This document shows positions 53,720 through 61,743 of a stretch of DNA of 64,000 nt, in pieces. Made by a program: the position numbers and the translations under genes. Each line of letters begins with the position of its first letter. Within the stretch, counting starts at the first letter, position 1. The notes under the pieces are model-generated. The model saw only the letters and a program-made list of their open reading frames with translations. It had not been told where the DNA came from and made no database searches. Origin of the DNA: Gaiella occulta (lineage in GTDB: Bacteria; Actinomycetota; Thermoleophilia; Gaiellales; Gaiellaceae); contig NZ_QQZY01000001.1 in the NCBI RefSeq assembly GCF_003351045.1, forward strand, positions 124,001 through 188,000, written 5' to 3'.

Positions 53720-55432
53720 TCAGGGCTGCGAGCGCTTGGTGATCGGCAGTCGCCAGTCGCGCCCGAAGGCGCGCGGACGGAGCTTCACCCCGGGCGGCGC
53801 CTGGCGGCGCTTGTACTCGGCGCGGTCGACGAGCGCGAGCGCCCTCTCGACCGTGGCGGCGTCGAACTCGGAGAGGAGCTCTTCCCGCGAGCGGTCGAGC
53901 TCGACGTATGCCTCGAGCACCGGATCGAGTAGCTCGTAGGGCGGCAGCGACTGGTCGTCGCGCTGGTCGGCGCGTAGCTCGGCGCTCGGCGCTCGCTCGA
54001 TCGTCGAGGCGGGGATGAGCTCGCGACCGGCGCGCTCGTTGAGGTGCCGGCAGAGCCGGAACACGTCGGTCTTGAACACGTCCTTGAGAAGCGCGAAACC
54101 TCCGACCATGTCGCCGTACAGGGTCGCGTACCCGACCGCCATCTCGGACTTGTTGCCGGTGGAGACGACGAGCCAGCCGAGCTTGTTCGACAGCGCCATC
54201 AGCAGCGTGCCGCGGATGCGGGCCTGCAGGTTCTCCTCCGTCAGATCCGCGCCGCGGCCCGAGAACGACGGTGCGAGCGCCTCCGTGAAGGCCGCCAGCA
54301 CCGGCTCGATCGGGATCTCACGGAAGTCGAGGCCCAGGTTCTCGCTCAGCGCCCGCGCGTCGTCGCGTGTCTCCGCCGACGAGTAGCGCGAAGGCATCGA
54401 GACCGCGTGTACCCGCTCGGGGCCGAGCGCGTCGGCCAGGATCGCCGCGCTGAGCGCCGAGTCGATGCCGCCGGAGACGCCGAGCACGACGCTCTCGAAG
54501 CCGTTCTTGTCGACGTAGTCGCGCACCCCGAGGCCGAGCGCCCGCCGCATCTGCTCGAGCTCCGGCAGGAACGGAGCGATCGTGCCCGGCGCCGCCTCCG
54601 TCCGTGCACGCGGCGCCGTAATCTCGACGACGGGGATCTCGGGCAGCCGCTCGCGGGAGCGCTCGAGCTCGCGGCGGCGCACGTCCCGCAGGCGCCGGCC
54701 GATCGCCTCGGTCGGGTCGATGTCGACGACGAGCAGCGCCTCCTCGAATCCGGGAGCGCGTGCGATCACCTCGCCTTCGTCGTCGAGCACGACCGAGTGG
54801 CCGTCGAAGACGAGCTCGTCCTGGCCGCCGACGAGGTTGCAGAACGCGAGATACGACGCGTTGTCACGCGCGCGCGTGACGAGCATCTCCTCGCGGTCCT
54901 CCGCCTTGCCGACATGGAACGGGGACGCCGACAGGTTCACGAGCAGCTGGGCGCCGGCGAGCGCGAGGTCGGTGGCGGGCGGGCCGGGTTGCCAGATGTC
55001 CTCGCAGATCGTGGGCCCGACCAGCACGTCGCCCGCGCGCAGCAGCATCAGCTCGCGGCCCTCGGCGAAGTAGCGGTGCTCGTCGAAGACACCGTAGTTG
55101 GGAAGGAAGCGCTTCCGGTACACGCCGGCCACGGCTCCGTCCGAGAGCACGGCGCATGCGTTGGAGAGGTCGCGGTCGAACAGCGGGCAGCCGACGAGAG
55201 CCGTGATCCCCCGCGTCGAGGCCGCGATCTCCTCGAGCGTCGTGCGCGCCGCCTTGACGAAGGCCGGGCGCAGCAGGAGATCCTCCGGCGGGTAGCCGGT
55301 GACGGCGAGCTCCGGCAGCACGACGAGGTCGGCGCCCGCCGTGCGCGCCGTACGTACCGCGTCCGCGATCTTCGCCCCGTTGCCGTCGAGGTCGCCGACG
55401 ACGACGTTCAACTGTGCGAGCGCGAGCCTCAC
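53720..55432 (-). CDS. nadE: Glutamine-dependent NAD+ synthetase
   Basis: The 570-residue two-domain enzyme makes NAD from nicotinate adenine dinucleotide. The N-terminal nitrilase-like glutaminase has Glu in VVLPELAVTGYPPEDLL, Lys in YRKRFLPNYGVFDE and Cys in GPTICEDIWQPG. The C-terminal synthetase has VLGVSGGIDSALSA (PP-loop), TGNKSEMAVGYATLYGDM and KTDVFRLCRHLN. I prefer GTG 55432 because GGGAGGA lies 9 nt upstream and translation then starts at the first strand; an in-frame ATG at 55474 is possible. Confidence 0.95.
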   Translation of the reverse strand: MRLALAQLNVVVGDLDGNGAKIADAVRTARTAGADLVVLPELAVTGYPPEDLLLRPAFVKAARTTLEEIAASTRGITALVGCPLFDRDLSNACAVLSDGAVAGVYRKRFLPNYGVFDEHRYFAEGRELMLLRAGDVLVGPTICEDIWQPGPPATDLALAGAQLLVNLSASPFHVGKAEDREEMLVTRARDNASYLAFCNLVGGQDELVFDGHSVVLDDEGEVIARAPGFEEALLVVDIDPTEAIGRRLRDVRRRELERSRERLPEIPVVEITAPRARTEAAPGTIAPFLPELEQMRRALGLGVRDYVDKNGFESVVLGVSGGIDSALSAAILADALGPERVHAVSMPSRYSSAETRDDARALSENLGLDFREIPIEPVLAAFTEALAPSFSGRGADLTEENLQARIRGTLLMALSNKLGWLVVSTGNKSEMAVGYATLYGDMVGGFALLKDVFKTDVFRLCRHLNERAGRELIPASTIERAPSAELRADQRDDQSLPPYELLDPVLEAYVELDRSREELLSEFDAATVERALALVDRAEYKRRQAPPGVKLRPRAFGRDWRLPITKRSQP

Positions 55433-55511
55433 TGGGGCGCATCCTCCCGGTTCGAGGGGACCTCCGGCAGACATGTTTTCGACCCGGAGGCGCAAACGTC
55501 ACTCTACCGGC

Positions 55512-56195
55512 ATGGAGCTCGCGCCCGTCACGATCGCCCGCCGCTACCGGGGGCCGCGCACGTCGGCCAACGGCGGCTACGCGGCGGGTCTGCTCGCCGG
55601 CGCCCTCGGAGCGGGCGCAGCGGAGGTGACGCTGCGCCTGCCGCCGCCGCTCGACCGGCCGCTCGAGCTCCGGCGCGAGGGCGAGCGGATGCTGATGCTC
55701 GACGCCGAGGTGCTCGTGGCGGAGGCGCGCCCCGCCGATCCCGGCCTCGTGCCCCCTCCGCCGCCGTCGTGGGACGAGGCGGTCGCCGCCGCGCGCGCCG
55801 CGGGAGGATGGGGCGCTCCGGCGTTCGACGAGTGCTTCGTCTGCGGCGTGCGCCCGGACGGGCTCGAGATCCACGCGGGCCGAGTCGAGAGCCGACCGCC
55901 TCTCGTCGCCGCGACCTGGGTCGCGCACGAGGTCGCGCCGGAGATCGTGTGGGCGGCGATCGACTGCCCCGGCGCCTACGCGTTGCGCGGCGAGGGGCGC
56001 GGCGAGCCGCTGCTGGCGCGGATCACCGCGCGCCTCGACCGTCTCCCGCAGGAGGGAGAGCGCTGCGTCGTCGTCGGCTGGCCGCTCGACGAGGACGGCC
56101 GCAAGCGGCACGCGGGCACCGCCCTGTACGGGGAGGACGGCGAGCCGCTCGCCGTGTCGGCGCAGCTGTGGATCGCACCGCGACCGCCGCGGTGA
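55512..56195 (+). CDS. Hotdog-fold thioesterase-like protein
   Basis: The 227-residue protein resembles acyl-CoA thioesterase-like double-hotdog proteins. It has RTSANGGYAAGLLAGAL near residue 15, FDECFVCGVRPDGLEIHAG in the middle (a Cys-rich segment seen in related actinobacterial proteins), and PEIVWAAIDCPGAYA as the second hotdog start. Catalytic residues cannot be assigned with certainty. It diverges from nadE by 79 bp and converges on the PAS gene with 6 bp between stop codons. Confidence 0.6.
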   Translation: MELAPVTIARRYRGPRTSANGGYAAGLLAGALGAGAAEVTLRLPPPLDRPLELRREGERMLMLDAEVLVAEARPADPGLVPPPPPSWDEAVAAARAAGGWGAPAFDECFVCGVRPDGLEIHAGRVESRPPLVAATWVAHEVAPEIVWAAIDCPGAYALRGEGRGEPLLARITARLDRLPQEGERCVVVGWPLDEDGRKRHAGTALYGEDGEPLAVSAQLWIAPRPPR

Positions 56196-56201
56196 CGGCC
56201 G

Positions 56202-56645
56202 CTACGCCGTGCGCGGCGTGAGCCCGACGAGCAGGCCGCCGTCGTCGTCGTACGCCGGGAAGAGGTCGACGGTGACGGGCTTGCGAATGCCGGCGCGCGT
56301 GACGAGGTCGAGCTCCTGGCCGAGCTTGCGCACACCCCACTCGCGTACGACCTCGATCGCCTCGCCGTCCGACAGCGAGAGCGCGGTTGCGACGTCCTGG
56401 CCCATCAGGTCGGCGTCGTGCCATCCGGTCAGCTCGAACACGCCCCGCCCGACGGCGAGCACGCGGGCGTCGGCGTCGCAGACGAGGAAGCCGGTCGACG
56501 GCGCCGGATAGAAGTCCTCGAGCAGCTGGAAGACGAACCCGAACCCGCAGCGGCGGCACTGAGGCTGCGCCGAGCCCGTGAGCCCCTCGAACCCGTCGAC
56601 GTCGACCGAGCGGTTCTTGCAGTTCGGGCAGATGTAGACGGGCAT
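56202..56645 (-). CDS. Zinc-ribbon plus PAS domain protein
   Basis: The 147-residue protein opens with a zinc ribbon (YICPNCKN, Cys 6 and 9; QCRRCGF, Cys 30 and 33). A PAS domain follows (STGFLVCDADARVLAVGRGVFELTG, then ELDLVTRAGIRKPVTVDLFPAYD). There is no kinase, cyclase or DNA-binding output, so it must act through another protein or RNA polymerase. ATG 56645 is backed by a -10-like TACGAT (56659-56654) 8 nt upstream. Confidence 0.75.
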   Translation of the reverse strand: MPVYICPNCKNRSVDVDGFEGLTGSAQPQCRRCGFGFVFQLLEDFYPAPSTGFLVCDADARVLAVGRGVFELTGWHDADLMGQDVATALSLSDGEAIEVVREWGVRKLGQELDLVTRAGIRKPVTVDLFPAYDDDGGLLVGLTPRTA

Positions 56646-56714
56646 CGCCGCCGATCGTACGCGCCGCTGCGGTTCAGGCGCTGTTAACCGCCCGCGCGGG
56701 GCGGCCCCCTGATT

Positions 56715-56730
56715 GTTAGTATCCACTAAC
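56715..56730. promoter_or_regulatory. TetR-type operator over the MFS exporter promoter
   Basis: GTTAGT (56715-56720), ATCC spacer, ACTAAC (56725-56730) form a perfect 6-4-6 inverted repeat. A -10-like TAGTAT (56717-56722) lies inside it, so a bound repressor would block initiation. The TetR protein encoded after the exporter is the expected ligand-responsive regulator. Confidence 0.75.
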
Positions 56731-56767
56731 TTATCGCCGTCGGCGCTCGAGCACGAGAGGGAGGCGG

Positions 56768-58219
56768 ATGAAGGCCAGGATCCTCGCGGAGGAGAACAGG
56801 AAGTGGTGGACGCTCGCCGCCGTCGCGTTCGCCCTCTTCATGATCATGCTCGACAACACCGTCGTGAACGTGGCGCTGCCCGCGATCCAGCGCGACCTCG
56901 GCATCGGCGTCGCGGAGCTCGAGTGGGTCGTCACGGGCTACGCGCTCAGCTTCGCCGTGCTGATGCTGACGGGAGGAAAGCTCGCCGACATGTTCGGCCG
57001 GCGGCGGGTGTTCCTGGTCGGCCTCGCCGTGTTCACCCTGTCGTCGCTCTTCTGTGGACTGGCGGGCAGCGCCGAGCTGCTCATCGCCGCCCGCGTCGTC
57101 CAGGGAGTGGGCGCCGCGTTCATGATGCCCGCGACCCTCTCGATCATCACCGCCACCTTCCCGCCGCGGGAGCGCGGCACGGCGCTCGGGATCTGGGCGG
57201 GCGTGTCGGCGATGGCGCTCGCGTTCGGCCCGCTCGTCGGCGGTCTGGTCACCCAGCACCTGGGCTGGAACTGGGTCTTCTACGTGAACGTCCCGGTGGG
57301 CCTGCTCGGCCTCGTCGCCGCCCGCGTGATCATCCGCGAGTCGCGCGACACCTCGCACGAGCAGCGGCTCGACCTTCCCGGCCTGCTCACGTCGGGCGTC
57401 GCCCTGTTTGCGCTCGTGTTCGCCCTCATCGAGGCGAACGGCTACGGCTGGACGTCGTCGACCATCCTCGCGCTCTTCGGGCTCGCGGCCGCCGCAGGCG
57501 TCGCCTTCGTCCTGCTCGAGCTGCACCAGCGGCTTCCCATGTTCGACGTGACGGTCTTCCGCAACCCCACCTTCGCGGGAGCGAACGTCGTCGCGCTCCT
57601 CGTCTCGCTCGCGATGTTCGGGGTGTTCTTCTTCATCTCGCTCTACATGCAGAACGTGCTCGGCTACAGCGCCGTGCGGGCAGGCGCGTCGTTCCTGCCG
57701 ATGACGCTGCTGATCATCCTCGTCGCGCCGATCGCAGGGAGGTCGTCCGACAGGCTCGGCTCGCGCTGGCTGATGGCCGGCGGCATGACGCTCGTCGGCT
57801 CCTCCCTGCTCCTGTTCGCCCGGCTGCAGGCCGACTCGTCGTACTGGACGCTGCTGCCGGCGATGGTGCTCGGCGGCGTCGGCATGGCGATCACGATGAC
57901 GCCGATGACCGCCGCCGCGCTCAGCTCGGTGCCCGTCGACAAGGCAGGCGTCGGCTCGGGCATCCTCAACACGTTCCGCCAGGTCGGCGGCTCGCTCGGG
58001 ATCGCCGTCATGGGAGCGATCCTCGCCGCGGAGTCGCGGTCGTCCCTCGCCGCCGGCGCGACGGCGGTCGAGGCGTTCATGAGCGGCCTGCACCGCGCCC
58101 TCTACGTCGCGGCGGCGGTGGCGTTCGCGGCCGCGCTGACCGCCGCGGTGACGGTGAGAAGCCACGCGCGCGGCCGACCCGCCCCGGATTCGCAGCAGCC
58201 GGCCGCCGGACCGGCGTGA
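56768..58219 (+). CDS. MFS drug exporter, DHA2 (14-TMS, EmrB/QacA) type
   Basis: The 483-residue transporter has about fourteen hydrophobic segments. LDNTVVNVALPAIQRDLG in the first helix is the DHA2 signature with its membrane-embedded Asp, GGKLADMFGRRRVFLVGL is the MFS motif A, and ARVVQGVGAAFMMPATLS follows. It would export toxic compounds using proton motive force. Shine-Dalgarno-like GAGGGAGG precedes the ATG. It is translationally coupled to the downstream TetR gene and preceded by a palindromic operator. Confidence 0.93.
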   Translation: MKARILAEENRKWWTLAAVAFALFMIMLDNTVVNVALPAIQRDLGIGVAELEWVVTGYALSFAVLMLTGGKLADMFGRRRVFLVGLAVFTLSSLFCGLAGSAELLIAARVVQGVGAAFMMPATLSIITATFPPRERGTALGIWAGVSAMALAFGPLVGGLVTQHLGWNWVFYVNVPVGLLGLVAARVIIRESRDTSHEQRLDLPGLLTSGVALFALVFALIEANGYGWTSSTILALFGLAAAAGVAFVLLELHQRLPMFDVTVFRNPTFAGANVVALLVSLAMFGVFFFISLYMQNVLGYSAVRAGASFLPMTLLIILVAPIAGRSSDRLGSRWLMAGGMTLVGSSLLLFARLQADSSYWTLLPAMVLGGVGMAITMTPMTAAALSSVPVDKAGVGSGILNTFRQVGGSLGIAVMGAILAAESRSSLAAGATAVEAFMSGLHRALYVAAAVAFAAALTAAVTVRSHARGRPAPDSQQPAAGPA

Positions 58220-58827
58220 CCGCCGCCTCGCCGTCGCCACGGCTGCCCGCGGCCGAGCGTCGCCGGCAGATCGTGGCGGCGGCTCAACGCGTGTTCGCGT
58301 CGACGAGCTACGCCGGCGCCACGACGGCGTTGATCGCGCGTGAGGCCGGCGTGTCCGAGCCGCTCCTGTACCGCCATTTCCCCTCGAAGCGCGAGCTCTG
58401 GTTCGCCTGCCTCGACGCCGCGTGGGCAGATCTGCGTGCGGCGGTCGAGGCGTCTCTCGAGCGTCTTGCCGAGTCGAACGGGGAGCTCGTGGGCGTCGAC
58501 GACGTGGTGGCGACGTCGCCGTGGCGCAGCCCTCTGCTCGCCACGCTCTGGATCCAGGGCGTCACGGAGGCGGCCGACGACCGAGAGCTGCAGCAGCGCG
58601 TCCGTCGCCATCTGCGCCAGGTGCACGGCTTCGTGGCCGGCCTCTTGCGCGCCGCGCAGGAGCGGGGGCTCGTTCCCGCCGACCGGAACCCGGACGCAGA
58701 GGCATGGATCTTCGTCGCCGGTGGGCTCCTGCGCTCCGTCGTCGGCCGGCTCGGAGGCGTGCTCGGCGACGACGATCTCGCCGCGATCGCGCGCGAGCGC
58801 CGGCGCTGGCTCTCGGGCAGCGCCTGA
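58216..58827 (+). CDS. TetR-family regulator of the MFS exporter
   Basis: The 203-residue protein has an N-terminal TetR helix-turn-helix (RRRQIVAAAQRVFASTSYAGATTALIAREAGVSEPLLYRHFPSKRELW, in part) and a helical ligand domain. The GTG start overlaps the exporter stop by 4 bp. An inverted repeat at 56715-56730 is the likely operator, giving a drug-inducible autoregulated pair. The N-terminal ten residues are disordered-looking (Pro/Ser). Confidence 0.9.
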   Translation: MTAASPSPRLPAAERRRQIVAAAQRVFASTSYAGATTALIAREAGVSEPLLYRHFPSKRELWFACLDAAWADLRAAVEASLERLAESNGELVGVDDVVATSPWRSPLLATLWIQGVTEAADDRELQQRVRRHLRQVHGFVAGLLRAAQERGLVPADRNPDAEAWIFVAGGLLRSVVGRLGGVLGDDDLAAIARERRRWLSGSA

Positions 58828-58835
58828 GCGACTGC

Positions 58836-59129
58836 TCAGAAGGGCACACGCAACAGCCAGAACACCAGCATCCCCACCGCGATCGCGACCCACAGCTGCC
58901 GCGTGCGCCAGGCGGCGAGCGCCGCCAGGGTGGCTGCCGCGAGCCGGATGCCGGCCTCTCCCCGCGCTCCCTCCAGCGACGGCGTGACGAGGGCGGCGAA
59001 CACCGCGATCGGCACGAAGTGGAGGAACCGCACCCAGAACGGCGGCAGCTGCGTCTTCAGCGCGAGTCCGGCGAAGCGCGACCCGAACGTGACGGCGACC
59101 ATGCCGGCGACGGTGAGCCAGAAGGTCAC
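58836..59129 (-). CDS. azlD: Branched-chain amino acid export subunit AzlD
   Basis: The 97-residue membrane protein has three or four hydrophobic helices. VTFWLTVAGMVAVTFGSRFAGL at the start and LPPFWVRFLHFVPIAVFAALVTP mark the AzlD/YgaH family. It pairs with AzlC to export branched-chain amino acids or analogues such as azaleucine. The GTG overlaps the azlC stop by 4 bp, so stoichiometric production is likely. The gene converges on the TetR gene with 8 bp between stops. Confidence 0.88.
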   Translation of the reverse strand: MTFWLTVAGMVAVTFGSRFAGLALKTQLPPFWVRFLHFVPIAVFAALVTPSLEGARGEAGIRLAAATLAALAAWRTRQLWVAIAVGMLVFWLLRVPF

Positions 59130-59851
59130 GCGACCTCGCGGGCGGCATCGTCGGCGTGGAACGACGTGTCGAGCGGGCGCCCGCGTGTCAGCCAGGCGCC
59201 GAGCAGGCTTCCTCCCACACCCGTGAGGAGGATCGGCAGGCCGCCGGGCAGCGCGCCGGCGAGGGCGTAGGCCAGCGCGCCGGAGGCGACCGCTACGGCG
59301 AGCTCGACCCGCGTGCGCACGAGCGGTACGAGCAGAGCGAGGAACGCGAGGGGAAAGATGAGGTCGACGCCGATCTTCTCCGGGTCGGGGATCGCGGCGC
59401 CGAGCAGGGCGCCCGCGAGCGTCGCCAGGTTCCACGTCAGGAACAGGCTGAGCTCCGCGCCGAGCAGGAAGGCGAACGATCGCTCGCGTGCGGCGGCGAC
59501 GACCCCGAACGCCTCGTCGGTGAGGAAGAAGGCGGCGGCGGGGCGCTCGCGCCGCGTCAGCGGCAGCTCCCTCCCGAGCGAGAGCCCGTAGAGCACGTGC
59601 CGCACGTTGAGGAGGAACGTCGTCAGCACGATCTCGACACCTGCGGTCCCCGTGCCGAGGAGCCCTGCTGCGCTCACCTGTGCGCTGCCGGCGAACACGA
59701 GTGCGGACAGCGCCTGCGTCTCGATGATCGTGAGGCCCGCCCCGCGTGCCGTGACCGCGTACGCGACGCCGAACGGCACGACGCCGAGCCACAGCGGAGC
59801 CAGCGCACGGAAGCCGCGGGAGAACGGGGAGCGCGCGCGTTCGCGGGCCAT
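59126..59851 (-). CDS. azlC: Branched-chain amino acid exporter AzlC
   Basis: The 241-residue protein has about seven or eight membrane segments. The family features APLWLGVVPFGVAYAV near the start, SALVFAGSAQVSAAGLLG, the NVRHVLYGLSLGREL motif and TDEAFGV are all present. It is the large subunit with AzlD. A -10-like TAGGAT (59863-59858) lies 6 nt before the ATG, which implies a leaderless transcript starting downstream of the hairpin at 59894-59928. A leader attenuator acting on this gene is therefore unlikely. Confidence 0.92.
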   Translation of the reverse strand: MARERARSPFSRGFRALAPLWLGVVPFGVAYAVTARGAGLTIIETQALSALVFAGSAQVSAAGLLGTGTAGVEIVLTTFLLNVRHVLYGLSLGRELPLTRRERPAAAFFLTDEAFGVVAAARERSFAFLLGAELSLFLTWNLATLAGALLGAAIPDPEKIGVDLIFPLAFLALLVPLVRTRVELAVAVASGALAYALAGALPGGLPILLTGVGGSLLGAWLTRGRPLDTSFHADDAAREVA

Positions 59852-59893
59852 GTGCCGATCCTACGGTGACGGGCCGACTCGCCCGCGAAACGG

Positions 59894-59928
59894 GAAACGC
59901 CCCCGGCTGCGGCTTCCGGGGGCGTTTC
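59894..59928. terminator. 13-bp GC-rich hairpin upstream of azlC promoter
   Basis: GAAACGCCCCCGG (59894-59906) and CCGGGGGCGTTTC (59916-59928) pair perfectly around a 9-nt loop. The hairpin lies between divergent genes and is not downstream of any annotated coding sequence, so it either ends the candidate small RNA or insulates the two promoters. Confidence 0.65.
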
Positions 59929-60061
59929 GATGAGGCGTCCCGTACGGGGCGAGAGCTGGAGATCGTGACTCTGCGGCCCAGACACGACCCCCGCACCCTC
60001 ACCGCTCCGGTGCGGTTGCGCCCCTCGCACCGCGCCTGGCGTCTGGCTGCGATGCGCTGGT
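59894..60061 (-). ncRNA. Candidate small RNA with own promoter and terminator
   Basis: On the minus strand TTGACT (60096-60091), a 17-bp spacer and TAGTGT (60073-60068) predict a start near 60061. About 130 nt later a perfect 13-bp stem (59928-59916/59906-59894, 9-nt loop) could terminate it. Internal segments GGTGCG and CGCACC (60026-60031, 60009-60014, 59992-59997) can pair in two exclusive ways. It matches no RNA family I know. Confidence 0.35.
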
Positions 60062-60091
60062 GCCTTCACACTAGGAGCCGTGTCCGGAAAA

Positions 60092-60111
60092 GTCAAGTAG
60101 CTCGGTCAAGT
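60092..60111. repeat. Direct repeat GTCAAGT, possible operator
   Basis: Two exact GTCAAGT heptamers start at 60092 and 60105, 13 bp apart. They overlap the predicted minus-strand -35 box and lie just upstream of the plus-strand -10-like TACGGT for the XRE-TPR gene. A regulator bound here could control both directions. Confidence 0.4.
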
Positions 60112-60204
60112 GATTTGCGCTACGGTCTACTTCACCGATGGAATCACGCGTCTGGAGCCTGAAACTCCCCCTTCGGAGGGAGTGCGCCGGAGAGGTGGAG
60201 CGCC

Positions 60205-61590
60205 TTGACTGAGGGGCTGATGGACGACGGCAGCGCACGGATACTCGAGGATGCGGACACCACGCCCCCGGAGGCGACGCCCGGCGTCCCCGTCTCCCGT
60301 CTCGGCGACCGCCTTCGCTCGCTCCGCCTCGCCGCGGGGCTGACGCAGACGCAGCTCGCCGGCGAGCGGTTCTCGAAGGAGTACATCTCGCAGATCGAGC
60401 GGGGCAAGACGCGCCCGACGGACGAGACGCTCGGCTGGCTCGCGGGACGCCTCGGCGTCGACGAGGCGTTCCTCGCCCGAGGCGTCTCGACGGACGAGCG
60501 AGGTCGGCTCGAGGCGCTGCTCGCGCGCGCCGAGGCGCTGTCGGAGTCGCACCGCTACGACGAGGCCGCCGAGCTCTTCGCGCTCGCGCGTGCGGACGTC
60601 GCGGCCGCCGGCTCGGCGGAGCTCGAGGTGCGAGCGCTCGCCGGAGAGGCCTGGGCGGAGTCCCAGCGCAGCGATGTCCGCCGCGCGATCGAGTTGCTCG
60701 CCGTCGCCCGCGATCTCGCCGAAGGGCCGCAGTTCTCCGATGCCGATCGTGCCGAGCTGCTGTTCCGGCTCGGGGTCTGCCGCTACAAGCTCTCGAGCAT
60801 CGCAACGGCCGTGGCGCTGTTCGACGAGGCGCTCGACCTGGCCGAGCGCTCGGGCCTGCCGTGCGACCTGCTTCGCGCAGACATCCTCGGCTGGCGCTCT
60901 CGCTGCCGCCGCCGCCAGCGCGACTTCGAGGCGGCGCGCGAGGACGTCGAGCGCGCGCTCGAGCTGGCGCAGGGGATGGACGACCGACGGGTCGTGGCGA
61001 ACACGTACTTCCAGGCATCTCTCGTCGCCGAGCGCATGGGTCACTGGGTCCTCTCGCGCAACTATGCGCAGCGGGCGAAGGCGCTCTACCAGGAGCTCAA
61101 CGACGAGCGCAACGTGGGTCGCATGATGATGAACCTCGGCGGCCTGCACCTCCTCCTCGGCAAGCCGCAACAGGCGATCGAGCATCTGAAGGCGTCGTTC
61201 GCGCTCGCCGTCGAGACCGGGTCGCGGCCGGACGCCGCGCAGGCGCTCGGCAGCCTGGCCACGGTGCACCTGCACCTCGCCGAGTACGACGCGGCCGACG
61301 AGCACGCGCGCAAGGCGCTCGAGCTCCTCGAGGGGCGGGAGGACTATCCCGACGAGGTCGGTCAGTCGTACGTCGTGCTCGGCCGGGCGCTGCTCGAGCG
61401 GGGGCGCCTCGACGAGGCCGAGGAGTGTTTCAGGGCTGCAGATGCCGTCTTCGAGCAGATGGCGTCGATCAGCCACAGGGCGGGGGCGTGGGTCGCGCTG
61501 GGGGATCTCGCGAGTCGTCGGGGAGACGACTGCGAGGCAGCGCGTCTGTACCGGAACGCCGCAGCGGCGCTCCAGGACATCCGCTTCTAG
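60205..61590 (+). CDS. XRE helix-turn-helix/TPR regulator (RRNPP-like)
   Basis: The 461-residue protein (TTG start at 60205 behind GGAGAGGTGGAG; an ATG lies five codons on) has a 30-residue acidic leader, then an XRE helix-turn-helix (LGDRLRSLRLAAGLTQTQLAG, KEYISQIERGKTRPT) at 33-88. Helical repeats from about 100 to 455 look like eight or nine TPRs (for example DEAAELFALARADVAAAG and AAREDVERALELAQ). This layout matches peptide-sensing RRNPP regulators (PlcR, ComR, Rgg types). A small secreted-looking peptide gene follows after 15 nt. Target genes may include azlCD and itself. Confidence 0.85.
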   Translation: MTEGLMDDGSARILEDADTTPPEATPGVPVSRLGDRLRSLRLAAGLTQTQLAGERFSKEYISQIERGKTRPTDETLGWLAGRLGVDEAFLARGVSTDERGRLEALLARAEALSESHRYDEAAELFALARADVAAAGSAELEVRALAGEAWAESQRSDVRRAIELLAVARDLAEGPQFSDADRAELLFRLGVCRYKLSSIATAVALFDEALDLAERSGLPCDLLRADILGWRSRCRRRQRDFEAAREDVERALELAQGMDDRRVVANTYFQASLVAERMGHWVLSRNYAQRAKALYQELNDERNVGRMMMNLGGLHLLLGKPQQAIEHLKASFALAVETGSRPDAAQALGSLATVHLHLAEYDAADEHARKALELLEGREDYPDEVGQSYVVLGRALLERGRLDEAEECFRAADAVFEQMASISHRAGAWVALGDLASRRGDDCEAARLYRNAAAALQDIRF

Positions 61591-61605
61591 GAAGGAGGAA
61601 CGGAC

Positions 61606-61710
61606 ATGCGTCACGCTCGACTGCTCTTGCTCCTGGCGAATCTTGCGCTCGCCGCCGCCTGGCTCGGGAAGTTCTACCCCAAGTCGCACACCTGGTCGGA
61701 CGGGCACTAG
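61606..61710 (+). CDS. 34-residue secreted-type peptide, putative signal pheromone precursor
   Basis: The ORF reads ATG to TAG over 35 codons, with AGGAGG (61593-61598) placed 7 nt before the ATG, the clearest ribosome-binding site in this part of the window. The peptide has a basic start (MRHAR), a hydrophobic Leu/Ala core of about 16 residues (6-21), then a polar tail KFYPKSHTWSDGH (22-34). That is the shape of a Phr/PapR-like exported propeptide or a tiny membrane protein. It begins 15 nt after the XRE-TPR stop, so both are on one transcript. Confidence 0.75.
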   Translation: MRHARLLLLLANLALAAAWLGKFYPKSHTWSDGH

Positions 61711-61743
61711 ACCGCTCTCCGCTGCGGCTAGACTCGGGCGTGG

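Larger units (their letters stand above)
59852..60204. other. 353-bp intergenic region between azlC and the XRE-TPR gene
   Basis: No convincing coding frame is seen. The region holds the azlC -10 element (59858-59863), a 13-bp hairpin (59894-59928), a predicted minus-strand transcription unit (59894-60061), two direct GTCAAGT repeats (60092-60111), and a plus-strand -10-like TACGGT near 60120. A ribosome-binding site, GGAGAGGTGGAG, precedes the regulator start. Confidence 0.6.

Noticed and set aside
59852-60204. T-box or amino-acid riboswitch controlling azlCD
   Set aside because: No T-box antiterminator motif or other riboswitch consensus was found, and the azlC -10 lies between the hairpin and the gene.
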